Origin: Pirellulales bacterium
Lineage (GTDB): Bacteria > Planctomycetota > Planctomycetia > Pirellulales > JACPPG01
Length of the DNA stretch: 64,000 bases
Assembly (NCBI GenBank): GCA_035546535.1
Contig: DASZWQ010000156.1
Span: forward strand, 1-64,000
Direction: 5' to 3'
Below the pieces are notes generated by a model, which was not told the origin of the DNA, made no database searches, and was given only the letters and a program-made list of their open reading frames with translations. Made by a program: the position numbers and the translations under genes. Of the stretch, positions 16,839 to 25,867 are shown in pieces; position 1 is the stretch's first letter; each line of letters starts with the position of its first letter.

Positions 16839-17918
16839 ATGTCGCCGGTGAACAGTATTCTTGCACGCAGTCAGGCGTTTTGTGAGCGCTTCGGCCTCGA
16901 GTTGCCGATCTTGCTCGCGCCGATGGCCGGTGCCTCGCCACCGGCGCTGTCGATTGCCGTGGCCAACGCCGGGGGCCTGGGGGCTTGCGGGGCGCTGTTG
17001 ATGCAGCCCGCCGCGATCCTGCAATGGGCGACCGACGTGCGGGCCGGCACTGCCGGTCCGTTTCAATTCAACTTGTGGATTCCTGATCCACCGCCTGTGC
17101 GGGACGAAACGCACGAAGCGCGGGTCCGTGAGTTTCTCGCGCAATGGGGACCGGCCGTTGCGCCTGAGGCCGGCACGCCGAGCTTGCCCGATTTCGCGGC
17201 GCAGTGCGACGCGCTGCTGGCCGCCGCGCCGCGCGCGGTTTCCTCGGTGATGGGGCTTTACCCGCTGGACTTTGTGAAGCGACTCAAAGCGCGTGGCATC
17301 GCTTGGATCGCCAATGTCTCGACCTTGGCCGAGGCTCGGGCGGCCGAGGAGGCGGGCGCCGACGTGATCGCCGTGCAGGGGATGGAAGCCGGCGGGCATC
17401 GCGGCTGCTTCGATGCCGCGGCGGCCGAACGAACGATGATCGGGCTGTTTGCGCTGCTGCCGGCGGTGGTGGACGCCGTGCGCGTGCCCGTCGTGGCCAC
17501 CGGCGGCATCGCCGATGCGCGCGGCGTGGCGGCGGCGCTCGTGCTGGGCGCTTCGGCGGCGCAAATCGGCACTGGTTTTTTGCGCTGTCCGGAGGCCGAC
17601 ATCGATCCGGCCTGGGCCGACGCGATCGGACGAACGCCGCCCGAGGGGACAATGATTACACGTGCCTTCAGCGGGCGCGCCGGACGCAGCATCGCGACGA
17701 ACTACACGCGCGCGGCCGCGGCGCCGGATGCTCCACGGCCGGCGCCGTATCCGGTGCAGCGCGGGCTGACAGGCCCGATGCGCACGGCGGCCAACCGCGA
17801 GCACGACGTCGAGCGTATGCAGGCGTGGGCCGGTCAGAGCGCGGCACTTTCGCGCGCCGTGCCGGCCGGGCAATTGACGCGCGAGCTGTGGCAGGGCGCG
17901 CAGGAATTGCTCGGCTGA
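16839..17918 (+). CDS. Nitronate monooxygenase (2-nitropropane dioxygenase family)
   Basis: The 359-residue FMN enzyme has the family landmarks: LPILLAPMAGASPPALSIAVANAGGLGACG at the N-terminus, VQGMEAGGHRGCF with the catalytic-type His, VPVVATGGIADARGVAAALVLGASAAQIGTGFLRCPEA for FMN phosphate binding, and FSGRAGRSI near the end. Such enzymes oxidise alkyl nitronates such as propionate-3-nitronate. The ATG at 16839 is chosen over a TTG at 16830. It begins 45 bp after the PVC cytochrome gene on the same strand, and is followed 36 bp later by a secreted propeller protein, so co-transcription is possible. Confidence 0.9.
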   Translation: MSPVNSILARSQAFCERFGLELPILLAPMAGASPPALSIAVANAGGLGACGALLMQPAAILQWATDVRAGTAGPFQFNLWIPDPPPVRDETHEARVREFLAQWGPAVAPEAGTPSLPDFAAQCDALLAAAPRAVSSVMGLYPLDFVKRLKARGIAWIANVSTLAEARAAEEAGADVIAVQGMEAGGHRGCFDAAAAERTMIGLFALLPAVVDAVRVPVVATGGIADARGVAAALVLGASAAQIGTGFLRCPEADIDPAWADAIGRTPPEGTMITRAFSGRAGRSIATNYTRAAAAPDAPRPAPYPVQRGLTGPMRTAANREHDVERMQAWAGQSAALSRAVPAGQLTRELWQGAQELLG

Positions 17919-17953
17919 TAAGGCAACATTCATCGCCACACGGGTGACGCATC

Positions 17954-19450
17954 ATGCGAAGGTGTTTTAGTCGACCGTCTCGCGTGCTTGCAAGCATCAT
18001 GTTGGCACTTACCTTCGCGCTTGCGCTTCCTGGGACGTCATCGATAGCGGCCGAGACGATCGACATCGGCGCGCGGCGTGAACTGTTCGTAGATCAAGAG
18101 CTGATCGACCGGTTGGAAGGAGCACGGCTGGAAATCGGGCGTCCGCAATCGGGCGGCGTGGCCGTGGCCTTTGATCGGTCGTGGGAGGGGCCCTTCGCCT
18201 TTTACACGACCATCATCCAGGACGGCGGCAAGTTCCGCATGTATTACCGCGGCGCCTCGAATGTGCCGGGCTATCGCTACACGATTTGCTATGCCGAAAG
18301 CGCCGACGGTATCCACTGGACCAAGCCCGACCTGGGGCTGGTTGAGATCAATGGCTCGAAGGCGAACAACGTTTTGCTGCTCGAGAATCAATGCCTGGCA
18401 CCTTTTCTCGACACGCGTCCCGGCGTGCCCGCCGACGAGCGCTACAAGGGAAACGTGTTCGTCGAGAAGCGGTTCGGCGCGCCGGAAGCGGGCTTGCGCG
18501 GCTATGTCTCGGCCGATGGGTTGCGCTGGCGGCCGGTCGATGGGAACGTGATTCTGCACGAAGAGTTCAAGAACAACTTCGATTCGCAGAACGTCATGTT
18601 CTGGTCGGCGGTCGAGAGCAAGTACGTTCTCTTCGCGAGGCATTCGCAGGACGGCGTGCGGGCACAAGCCCGGGCGACGTCCGACGATTTTCGTCATTGG
18701 GCGCCGCAGGTGCCGATGAGCTACAGCGATACGAATTCAACCACTCCCTCGGCGCAGCTCTATACCAGCCAGGTGCAGCCTTATTTTCGCGCTCCACACA
18801 TTTACATCTCGCTGCCCGGCCGGCTGATGGCCGGGCGCCGGGTGTTGACCAAGGAGCAGGAAGCGCGGCTCGACATCGATCCACTGGGTGGTGGTGCGGG
18901 CGATTGTGCCGATGGAGTGCTGCAGACGACGCGCGCGGACTCGACACGCTTCGATCGCACGTTCCAGGAGGCGCTCGTGAGGCCAGGGCCGGGCGACGGC
19001 AACTGGGTATCGCGCACCAACTACCCGGCTTGCGGCATTATTCAGACCGGCCCGGGTGAAATGTCGATTTTCGCGCAGCGGTATTACGGGCAGAAGACCG
19101 CGCACTTGGAGCGATTGACGCTGCGTCTGGATGGTTTGGCTTCGCTCCACGCGCCCTTCGCCGGCGGCTTTCTGCTCACGAGGCCCTTGCAATTTGCCGG
19201 CGGGGCGCTCGAAATCAACTGCTCGACAAGCGCCGCGGGCGGCATTCGGATCGCGATCGAAAACGGGGATGGCGAGCCGCTGCCGGGTTACACGCTGGCC
19301 GACGCCGACGAAATCACGACCGATGATCTGGCCCGCGTCGTGACCTGGCAGGGGAAGAGCGACGTCAGCAAACTCGCGGGACAACCGGTGCGCCTGCGCC
19401 TCGAGCTGCGCGACGCGGATGTTTACTCATTTCGGTTTCGGCCGATGTAG
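17954..19450 (+). CDS. Secreted five-bladed propeller protein (GH32/GH43-like)
   Basis: The 498-residue product has a signal peptide (hydrophobic about 10-30, SSIAAET cleavage region). The mature N-terminus IDIGARRELFVDQELIDRL and blades with GGKFRMYYRG...YRYTICYAESADGIHWTKPDLG resemble the planctomycete family of glycosidase-like five-bladed propellers. The tail (GGALEINCSTSAAGGIRIAIENGDGEPLPGY...PVRLRLELRDADVYSFRF) is a beta-sandwich like the C-terminal module of GH32 enzymes. Catalytic acids could not be assigned, so hydrolase activity is uncertain. It follows the nitronate monooxygenase gene on the same strand. Confidence 0.75.
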   Translation: MRRCFSRPSRVLASIMLALTFALALPGTSSIAAETIDIGARRELFVDQELIDRLEGARLEIGRPQSGGVAVAFDRSWEGPFAFYTTIIQDGGKFRMYYRGASNVPGYRYTICYAESADGIHWTKPDLGLVEINGSKANNVLLLENQCLAPFLDTRPGVPADERYKGNVFVEKRFGAPEAGLRGYVSADGLRWRPVDGNVILHEEFKNNFDSQNVMFWSAVESKYVLFARHSQDGVRAQARATSDDFRHWAPQVPMSYSDTNSTTPSAQLYTSQVQPYFRAPHIYISLPGRLMAGRRVLTKEQEARLDIDPLGGGAGDCADGVLQTTRADSTRFDRTFQEALVRPGPGDGNWVSRTNYPACGIIQTGPGEMSIFAQRYYGQKTAHLERLTLRLDGLASLHAPFAGGFLLTRPLQFAGGALEINCSTSAAGGIRIAIENGDGEPLPGYTLADADEITTDDLARVVTWQGKSDVSKLAGQPVRLRLELRDADVYSFRFRPM

Positions 19451-19485
19451 GCGGCTTCTTACGTCCACGTGCGAGCCGGGCGACC

Positions 19486-19893
19486 ATGAGTTTCTTGACG
19501 CGATGGTGGTACGTTTTGACAAGGAATCGTTTCGCACGGCCGATGTGGGAACGCGCGGTCATCGTTTCTTTCGATGATCATCAAATCTCGGCAACATATC
19601 CGCCGTCCGCCAGGTCTCCGCACGGACAAACACAGGCGATTGCTTGGGCAGATGTTACCTGTCTGGCGATCGAGACGAACAGCAGCGGACCGTCGGGTGC
19701 CGACTTCTGGTATCTTCTCGAAGGTGAGGGTGGAAAGCTCTGCGCATTTCCACTGGGCGCTGCTGGCGGAGGAGAAGCCGTTGCGGAGTTTTCCAAAAGA
19801 TTTCCGGAATTCGACGGCGAGGCATTCAGGAATGCGATCGGTTCAACCACTGAGGCGCGCTTTGTTTGCTGGAAACGCGGCGGCGGCGAATGA
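19486..19893 (+). CDS. Conserved hypothetical protein, immunity-like fold
   Basis: The 135-residue soluble protein has no signal peptide. The pattern AIAWADVTCLAIETNSSGPSGADFWYLLEGEGGKLCAFPLGA followed by FSKRFPEFDGEAFRNAIGSTTEARFVCWKR is one I recognise from a widespread family of about 130-residue proteins of unknown function, often seen as orphan or immunity-like genes. It begins 35 bp after the propeller gene and ends 21 bp before the end of a convergent gene. No toxin gene is next to it. Confidence 0.65.
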   Translation: MSFLTRWWYVLTRNRFARPMWERAVIVSFDDHQISATYPPSARSPHGQTQAIAWADVTCLAIETNSSGPSGADFWYLLEGEGGKLCAFPLGAAGGGEAVAEFSKRFPEFDGEAFRNAIGSTTEARFVCWKRGGGE

Positions 19894-19914
19894 CGCGACG
19901 CAACGCGCATGAGA

Positions 19915-21489
19915 TCAATCCGGCCGCTCGAAGTTCGTTAGCCAGTCCTCGTTGAACTCGGCGTGCTTGATGGCGTAGCGGCGGAACGTGTACGTGACGT
20001 GAATCTTGCCGTCGGCCGTCTGGATGATGCAGGGATACGAATACTCGCCGGGGTTGCATTCCAGGCTCAGCGGTTTCTCCCACGTTTTTCCTTCGTCGAG
20101 CGAACGGACGATGGCTAGCGGCGTGCGCTTGGTCTGCGAATCGTTGTACACCAGCAGCAAGTGCCCGTTGGCCAGCTTTGTCATCGTGATGCCCGAGTCG
20201 GGGTTTTGCAGCGGTGTCGGTTCTGCCTTGCTCCATGTCTGACCGGCGTCACGCGATTCGATATGGGTGATGAACCGGGCGTGGCGCAGCATGGCCAGCA
20301 GGCTGCCGTCGTTGCGCTCGATGACGGCCGGCTGGCTGCCGCCGCTGGTGAATCCGGCGCGCTCCCAGCGTGCGGCGCCGGGCTTATGCACGAGGAAGTG
20401 CGAGCCCTCGACCTCGTCCTCGAGGCCTTCGACGGGCAAGAGCAACGTGCCGTCGCCGAGCGCGACGGGTGGATTGCGCGGGACGCACCATAGCGTTTCA
20501 TCGAACATTGGACGATCTTCGCTCCACGTCACGCCATGATCGGTCGACGTGCGATAGAACAACCGGCAGCGGTCCCAGCCCTGGCCGCGTCCCATGGGCC
20601 GCGTTCCCTCCATGCGACACCACACGATCCAGATGCGATCGTCCGCGGGGTCGCGAAAGATCACGCCGTTGCCTGGCGGCTGCGGGCCACCAGGGATGAG
20701 CGCCTGGGGCGCGCTCCAATTCTTTTCGCCCGGCTTCTTGCGCGCGAGAAACAAAGTCTGGTCGTGCGCCGATTCATAGGTGCCGCCGTACCACAAGCAG
20801 AGCAGATCGTGATTCGCGGCTTCGCAGATCGTTGAGCAATGATGCGCGGGCGCTGCGGGTATTTTCTCGAAGACTAGCTCCGAGGAAAACGAGATCGTGC
20901 CGTAAGGATCGTCGAAGTCGCGCTGTTCGCCGATCGTGGCCAGCGGCGTGCCGGCGAGTGGCCCTTGAGCCGTGGCGACCGGCTGCTTGCGCAGGACGGC
21001 CAGCACGGCGGCTTCGTAGGCGGCGCGTCTTTTTTCGTCCCCCAGGCTGCCGTGGAACGCGAGCGCACCACGTTTGTCGAGCAGGAAAACTTCCGGCGTC
21101 ATCGTGGCCGCGAATTGCTTCGTCACGGCGCCGTCGCGATCTCGATAGACGGGAAAGATCAAGCCGCGGCGCTGGGCAAACGTACGCAGCTCATCGTCCG
21201 ATTCGACCGCATTCGCCGCGACGCCGACGACCAGCACGCCGCGATGACGAAACCTGGCATATAGCTTGTCGATGTCGGCGATCGCCTGCACGGTCGCCGG
21301 GCAGCGACTGGATATGAACAGCACCGCCGTCGCGGGCCGCTCGGCATAATTTTCCATTTCAATCGTGTCGCCGGCGAGGGTCGTCAACGCAACCTTGCCA
21401 GGCGATTGACCGATGTCGAGCGCGCGCGACGGCGCCGTGACCGAGAACGTTGTAAGTACCAAGAGCAAGGTGTACCACGCGAGGCGCAT
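19915..21489 (-). CDS. Secreted redoxin-sialidase fusion
   Basis: The 524-residue protein has a signal peptide (MRLAWYTLLLVLTTFSVTAPSRA). Residues about 25-175 are a thioredoxin-fold redoxin/AhpC-TSA domain (VALTTLAGDTIEMENYAERPATAVLFISSRCPATVQAIADIDKLY; TPEVFLLDKRGALAFHGSL); only one Cys remains in the active-site loop (SSRCP). Residues about 185-524 are an exo-alpha-sialidase-like six-bladed propeller (HCSTICEAANHDLLCLWYGG; FYRTSTDHGVTWSEDRP; SRDAGQTWSKAEPTPL; SLDEGKTWEKPLSL), each with Asp-box-like SxDxGxTW turns. Sialidase activity is inferred only from fold; many relatives are unassigned. It is divergent from the hypothetical gene at 21731. Confidence 0.85.
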   Translation of the reverse strand: MRLAWYTLLLVLTTFSVTAPSRALDIGQSPGKVALTTLAGDTIEMENYAERPATAVLFISSRCPATVQAIADIDKLYARFRHRGVLVVGVAANAVESDDELRTFAQRRGLIFPVYRDRDGAVTKQFAATMTPEVFLLDKRGALAFHGSLGDEKRRAAYEAAVLAVLRKQPVATAQGPLAGTPLATIGEQRDFDDPYGTISFSSELVFEKIPAAPAHHCSTICEAANHDLLCLWYGGTYESAHDQTLFLARKKPGEKNWSAPQALIPGGPQPPGNGVIFRDPADDRIWIVWCRMEGTRPMGRGQGWDRCRLFYRTSTDHGVTWSEDRPMFDETLWCVPRNPPVALGDGTLLLPVEGLEDEVEGSHFLVHKPGAARWERAGFTSGGSQPAVIERNDGSLLAMLRHARFITHIESRDAGQTWSKAEPTPLQNPDSGITMTKLANGHLLLVYNDSQTKRTPLAIVRSLDEGKTWEKPLSLECNPGEYSYPCIIQTADGKIHVTYTFRRYAIKHAEFNEDWLTNFERPD

Positions 21490-21730
21490 CGAGGAATTCC
21501 TTGATAAATGCCGAGGCAGTAACAGGCCACAAGTCCCTGCGGAGCTGAACTATAGGCGGGCGGGCGACGGTTCTCAAATTCGCGCCGATCGCTACGACTG
21601 GACCGCTCGGCGGATGACCTATAATTCTCGGTGGCCGGTGAGGCGGAATCCGGTCGGAAAGGATCGGGGCATTCGACTCGCCAAGACGGCGCGGGTGGTC
21701 ACTCACGAGATACAGCCGCGAGGTTTTGCC

Positions 21731-22381
21731 ATGCTCCGCCGACGATTCGTATTCTGGGTCGGGTTTGGCCTGTTCGGCCTGGCCGAAAAGTTGCGCGCCA
21801 GTTCGTTCGACGATCTGGCCGCCGCGCTGATGCGCAGCGCCGAATTGAAAAGCCCCGGCGCCTCGGTTGCGAGCACGAAGGCCGCCGTCACCGACGTCAA
21901 GCCCGAGCATTGGAGCCTGGCCGGCAACAACACCTGGCAGTGGTACGAACGCGAGAACCTGATCGACGGCCGCTGGAAGATCACCGGCATTACGACGCCC
22001 GTGCATCGTGTCACGGGCGAGCGCTTTACCGGCCGCACAGGATATCTCGACGAAAGCCTGGTGCCGGCGCAGTTTCGCCCCGTCCTCCAAGCAAGTCATG
22101 CCGAAGCGGCGCCGAATGCCGGGATCGAAAGCGACGCGGGTAAGCCCAGTGCGATGCGGATGGCGCGGCACGGTCGGCCGCCGAGCCGCTGGCTGCGCAG
22201 CCTCAACGCCGACGAGTTGCGGATCTGGCTCCGCACGATCGACCCGCCCGAAGCGGGCGTCGAAGGGATGACCTTCTTCGAGCATCTGACGCGCGATCAC
22301 TCGTTCGACGCCGTGAAGATCACGGGCCTGACCGAAGACGAGCAGGCTAAGTTGCATGCCGCCGCGCACGCGGGGTATTGA
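21731..22381 (+). CDS. Hypothetical secreted protein
   Basis: I do not recognise this 216-residue protein. From the ATG at 21731 it starts MLRRRFVFWVGFGLFGLAEKLRA, a plausible signal sequence or anchor. The body contains WSLAGNNTWQWYERENLIDGRWKITGITTPVHRVTGERFTG in parts, then a disordered middle and a final LNADELRIWLRTIDPPEAGVEGMTFFEHLTRDHSFDA segment that looks helical. An earlier in-frame ATG at 21413 overlaps the divergent gene and lacks coding quality. It precedes the BRCT-MerR-TPR gene by 78 bp on the same strand. Confidence 0.65.
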   Translation: MLRRRFVFWVGFGLFGLAEKLRASSFDDLAAALMRSAELKSPGASVASTKAAVTDVKPEHWSLAGNNTWQWYERENLIDGRWKITGITTPVHRVTGERFTGRTGYLDESLVPAQFRPVLQASHAEAAPNAGIESDAGKPSAMRMARHGRPPSRWLRSLNADELRIWLRTIDPPEAGVEGMTFFEHLTRDHSFDAVKITGLTEDEQAKLHAAAHAGY

Positions 22382-22459
22382 TCACGAAACTTGCGGGACC
22401 GTGAATTCGGTAGTTTGCCCGCTTGGTTTTCGCGGCAACTCGGCGATAATCTACGTCGC

Positions 22460-23641
22460 ATGTCGAGTACACATTCCAGCCTGCCGCGAGATACTCTTTC
22501 CGGCCTGCGCGTGGCCTTTGCCGGGAAATTAGCCGGATTGACCAAGCGCGAGGCGCAGCAACTGGTGCGCGCGCATGGCGCCACGACGGTCGATGATCTT
22601 GCGGGAGCCGATCTCGTGATTCTCGGCGAAGCTTCGCCGAATCAGGAAATCGGCGCACTTTTGGGACATGACGCCAGCCAGGCTTTATCTGACGGCAAGC
22701 TAGTGGCGCTTAACGAAACGCAACTATGGCAGCGCCTTGGCCTGATCGAACTGGACTCAAACGTCAGCCGCATGTACACGCCCGCGATGCTGGCCGAATT
22801 GATCGGCGTGCCCGTGGCCACGGTGCGGCGCTGGCACCGCTGCGGATTACTGGCGGCCGGGCGGCAGTTCGGCCAGTTGGCCTATTTTGATTTCGCCCAG
22901 GTGGCCACGGCCCGTCAACTGTCAGCGCTTTCGGCGGCGGGAGTTTCGCAGCGCCAGATCGAAAAACAGTTCTCGGCCCTAGCCCGTTGGTTTCCCGATG
23001 CGCGGGGGACAACTGCCCAGGCTCCGCTGGTTGTCGAGGGGAAGCGACTGCTGGTGCGCGCCGGCGAGGGTCTGGTCGAAGCCCATGGCCAGCAGCGGCT
23101 CGATTTCGACAGCCGCGATAACAGTTCGGCATCCGATGCCGTGACCGAAGCCGTTGTGCCGCTGGGGGCCGCGGCCGAATCGCCTCTGACCGGTCCGGAG
23201 GACATGGTCGAGTCGGCGCATGCGCTCGAGGATAACGGACAACTGGAGCTGGCGGCCGAAATGTATCGCGCAGCTTTGGCCGCCGGTGGTCCGCATCCGG
23301 AAACTTGTTTCGCCCTGGCCGACGTGCTGTACAGGCTGGGCGATCTCAACGCGGCCCGTGAGCGTTATTACATGGCCATCGAGCTGGATGAAAACTACGT
23401 CGAGGCCCGGGCCAACCTCGGGTGCGTGCTGGCCGAGACGGGGCAGCTGGACCTGGCGGTGTCTGCCTTCGAGGGAGCGCTGGCCTGCCACCCGGACTTT
23501 CCCGATGCGCACTATCACTTGGGCCGGGTGCTGGATGAGCTGGGCCGCACCGAACAGGCGGCCGAGCATTGGCGGAGTTTTCTCGAACTGGCCCCGGACA
23601 GCCCCTGGGCGGCGGCGGCGCGCGAGCGTTTGTCTCTCTAA
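22460..23641 (+). CDS. BRCT - MerR-type HTH - TPR fusion protein
   Basis: The 393-residue protein combines three modules. Residues about 12-92 form a BRCT domain of the DNA-ligase/RFC type (LSGLRVAFAGKLAGLTKREAQQLVRAHGATTVDDLAGADLVILGE). Residues about 105-170 are a MerR-like winged helix (MYTPAMLAELIGVPVATVRRWHRCGLL...FDFAQVATARQLSALSAAGVSQRQI). Residues about 240-390 are TPR repeats (ALEDNGQLELAAEMYRAALAAGG; ALADVLYRLGDLNAARERYYMAIELDENYVEA; AFEGALACHPDFPDAHYHLGRVLDELG). No signal peptide, so it is cytoplasmic. A DNA-binding adaptor or regulator is a fair reading; targets are unknown. Confidence 0.85.
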   Translation: MSSTHSSLPRDTLSGLRVAFAGKLAGLTKREAQQLVRAHGATTVDDLAGADLVILGEASPNQEIGALLGHDASQALSDGKLVALNETQLWQRLGLIELDSNVSRMYTPAMLAELIGVPVATVRRWHRCGLLAAGRQFGQLAYFDFAQVATARQLSALSAAGVSQRQIEKQFSALARWFPDARGTTAQAPLVVEGKRLLVRAGEGLVEAHGQQRLDFDSRDNSSASDAVTEAVVPLGAAAESPLTGPEDMVESAHALEDNGQLELAAEMYRAALAAGGPHPETCFALADVLYRLGDLNAARERYYMAIELDENYVEARANLGCVLAETGQLDLAVSAFEGALACHPDFPDAHYHLGRVLDELGRTEQAAEHWRSFLELAPDSPWAAAARERLSL

Positions 23642-23948
23642 ATCACTCCGCCCCCTTGTTCCGCCCGACGAGCCATTGTGACCGCGTGGCGCCGAGCGGC
23701 AACTAACGGCAAACCTCCGTGGTAGGGGCCGAGCACTCAGGCGGCTCGACAGAAGCCATTACGCAACCGGCGGTTATCGCAATGCGAGCCGCGCTGGAGT
23801 GCCGTCCGGGGTTGCAAAACAAAGCTCAAAGCGTATCTTCGTAGGGAGTTACGGTCGCTGCCAGACCGCAGGTCTAGGGCCGGTAGAAGCAAACGCACGA
23901 TGCGGCGCGGCCTCGTGCGGCCTGTAGACTTTGGCGAGCGCGAGTGAC
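23642..23948. other. Intergenic region, nothing recognised
   Basis: About 300 bp between the BRCT-MerR-TPR gene and the polytopic membrane protein gene. I see no gene, no RNA signature and no strong hairpin; it presumably contains the promoter of the membrane protein gene. Confidence 0.5.
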
Positions 23949-25286
23949 ATGGATCAGTTTCTTTACCATTACAAGCCGGTCGATCCGACGACGTGGGTCT
24001 ACCTGTCGTCGTTATTGACGATCGCTATCTATTTCAAGTTCAGCCGCGTGTGGAGCGTGCGGAACCTGGACTTGATCGGCTTGGTTGCGCTCGCGCCGGG
24101 ACTCTTGATGGTGCAGCAGGGGGGAGCGGCCGGGCAGATCGGTTACGCCTGGTTGTTTGCCACCGGTGGATTTTTTCTGATCCGCCTGCTGATCGACCCC
24201 ATGATGGTGCGCCGACCGCTGTTGGAGCCAAACCTCTTGCCTGGGGGGCTGACCTTTGCCGCTGTGTCGCTCTGTGTCTTCCTGATGGTCAATGCCATGA
24301 CCCGGGAAATTACGGATAGCGATCTCGATGGTCCGCGCCGCCTGGACGAAATGCTTTCGAATACCGAAACGCAGCAAGAAGCCGATGCCAGCCTGGCCAC
24401 GCACGGCCCCGCTTATCCTTGGATGCACTTGCTGGCCAGTATTCCCATGAAGACTTTGGTCGTGAAAGAGGCTGCCGGCACGGTCGCCCCTGAGGAGCTG
24501 CGCGAGCGGGAATACTCGGCGACGGCGCGGTTGATGGCGATCCTTTCGCACCTGGCGGTCGTCATTGGCATGGTGCTGATCGGCGCCCGGCATTTTGGCA
24601 GCGCGCGCACCGGAGTTGCGGCGGCTGTCTTGTATTTGCTGCTGCCTTACACAGCACAGATGACCGGCCGCGTCGAGCACGTCCTGCCGGCGGCCCTGGT
24701 CGTATGGGCCGTGTTCTTCTATCGCCGACCGCTGATCGCGGGCATGCTTCTGGGCCTGGCGACGGGCGTGATCTATTATCCGATCTTTTTATTGCCCTTG
24801 TGGGTGGGCTTCTACTGGCATCGCGGCTTGTTGCGTTTCGCGGTTGGCTTCCTGGCGATGCTCGCTCTGGTGATGGGGATGCAGTTCTTCGCCGTGGGAG
24901 GGCTGGAGCCCCTTTTCGCGCAAGCTCGGCAGGTCTTCGGTTGGACGAGTCTGTCGCCCGAGGACAGCAGCGGCTTCTGGAGTTTCAACGAGTCGACGAA
25001 CCCGTACCGTTTGTCGGTGCTGGCGGGCTATGCCGCTCTTTGTGCCAGCTTCGCGCTGTGGCCGGCGCAGAAGAATCTCGGCACGCTTTTGAGCTGCTCG
25101 GCGGTAGTCATGCTGGGGACGCAGTTCTGGCAGCCGCAGGAAGGAGGCCTGTTCATGGGGTGGTACCTGCCGCTCTTGCTGCTGACGATCTTCCGTCCGA
25201 ATCTGGAGGATCGCGTGGCATTGTCGGTGCTCGGCGATGGTTGGCTGTCGTACGGCAAGCGCAACCCGTCGATCCGGGCGGCGTAG
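23949..25286 (+). CDS. Polytopic integral membrane protein of unknown function
   Basis: The 445-residue product from the ATG at 23949 has about ten hydrophobic helices, starting with TWVYLSSLLTIAIYF and ending with GWYLPLLLLTIF. A long polar loop at about 120-185 (EITDSDLDGPRRLDEMLSNTETQQEADASL) separates the first four helices from the rest. The layout, with RVEHVLPAALVVWAVFFYRRPLIAGMLLGLATGVIYYP, resembles GT-C-type or GT87-like membrane proteins, but catalytic Asp residues could not be identified. An upstream in-frame start at 23931 adds six residues only. Confidence 0.75.
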   Translation: MDQFLYHYKPVDPTTWVYLSSLLTIAIYFKFSRVWSVRNLDLIGLVALAPGLLMVQQGGAAGQIGYAWLFATGGFFLIRLLIDPMMVRRPLLEPNLLPGGLTFAAVSLCVFLMVNAMTREITDSDLDGPRRLDEMLSNTETQQEADASLATHGPAYPWMHLLASIPMKTLVVKEAAGTVAPEELREREYSATARLMAILSHLAVVIGMVLIGARHFGSARTGVAAAVLYLLLPYTAQMTGRVEHVLPAALVVWAVFFYRRPLIAGMLLGLATGVIYYPIFLLPLWVGFYWHRGLLRFAVGFLAMLALVMGMQFFAVGGLEPLFAQARQVFGWTSLSPEDSSGFWSFNESTNPYRLSVLAGYAALCASFALWPAQKNLGTLLSCSAVVMLGTQFWQPQEGGLFMGWYLPLLLLTIFRPNLEDRVALSVLGDGWLSYGKRNPSIRAA

Positions 25287-25333
25287 GCCGAGTCCGCTTC
25301 GTCGACGCCATCGACGCGTTTGCATCGCGGCAA

Positions 25334-25440
25334 GCTTATTCGGCAGCGCCGAAAAAGCATGGAACCCGGCCGGCCCCATGTAGTAGTCGTCGCGAACGCG
25401 CGCTGTGCCATGCTTTTTCGCCAACGGCGAATAAGTGCTT
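25334..25440. repeat. Interspersed hairpin repeat family B (paired copies)
   Basis: GCTTATTCGGCAGCGCC then GAAAAAGCATGG (25334-25362) is mirrored by TGCCATGCTTTTTCGCC then AACGGCGAATAAGTGCT (25407-25440). Each unit folds on its own (TTCGCC-aac-GGCGAA) and the two can pair with each other. Further copies are at 33942-33974, 34066-34100 and, degenerate, 52932-52967. Confidence 0.85.
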
Positions 25441-25471
25441 ACCTCGCTGACGGGAACCGAGCCGCCTGGAT

Positions 25472-25855
25472 TCACTCGCCCAGCGTGGCGGGGCTGACGC
25501 CGATATCGACGATCGAACAGGCCGCGATCGCATTCAGGCCCAGTTCCTTCGCCCGGGCCAGAACTTGCGGGCTTTCGGTGCCGGGATTGAGCCATAGTTC
25601 GTCGCAGCCCTTGGCCGCGATTTCGTCCAGGACCTGTAGCACGACCGGCGGTGGCAAATAGACGCTGATGCGGTTCAGCTTCGGGGCAGGCACTTCGGCC
25701 AAAGTATGGGAAACCGGAAGCCCTTCGATCTGACCCCCTTTGGGATTTACGGGAAAGACGTCGTATCCCTGCTGCGAGTAGGCACGGACGGCCTTGTTAC
25801 CGAACTTCGTTCGATCGGGACTGGCGCTAAGAATGGCGATCGTGGGTTTGGACAT
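25472..25855 (-). CDS. CoA-binding domain protein (YccU-like)
   Basis: The 127-residue protein is a stand-alone CoA_binding_2 Rossmann domain: TIAILSASPDRTKFGNKAVRAYSQQGYDVFPVNPKGGQIEGLPV at the N-terminus, then ISVYLPPPVVLQVLDEIAAKGCDELWLNPGTES, the order seen in YccU-type proteins and in the CoA-binding part of succinyl-CoA synthetase. Its exact role in any species is not settled. The start lies 12 bp after the end of the frameshifted toxin gene on the same strand, so it may share a transcript with the toxin-antitoxin pair. Confidence 0.85.
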   Translation of the reverse strand: MSKPTIAILSASPDRTKFGNKAVRAYSQQGYDVFPVNPKGGQIEGLPVSHTLAEVPAPKLNRISVYLPPPVVLQVLDEIAAKGCDELWLNPGTESPQVLARAKELGLNAIAACSIVDIGVSPATLGE

Positions 25856-25867
25856 GGCGTTTTTCCT

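Noticed and set aside
16557-17939. 460-codon open frame antisense to the nitronate monooxygenase gene
   Set aside because: Antisense to a well-supported FMN enzyme; Arg-rich, no motif.
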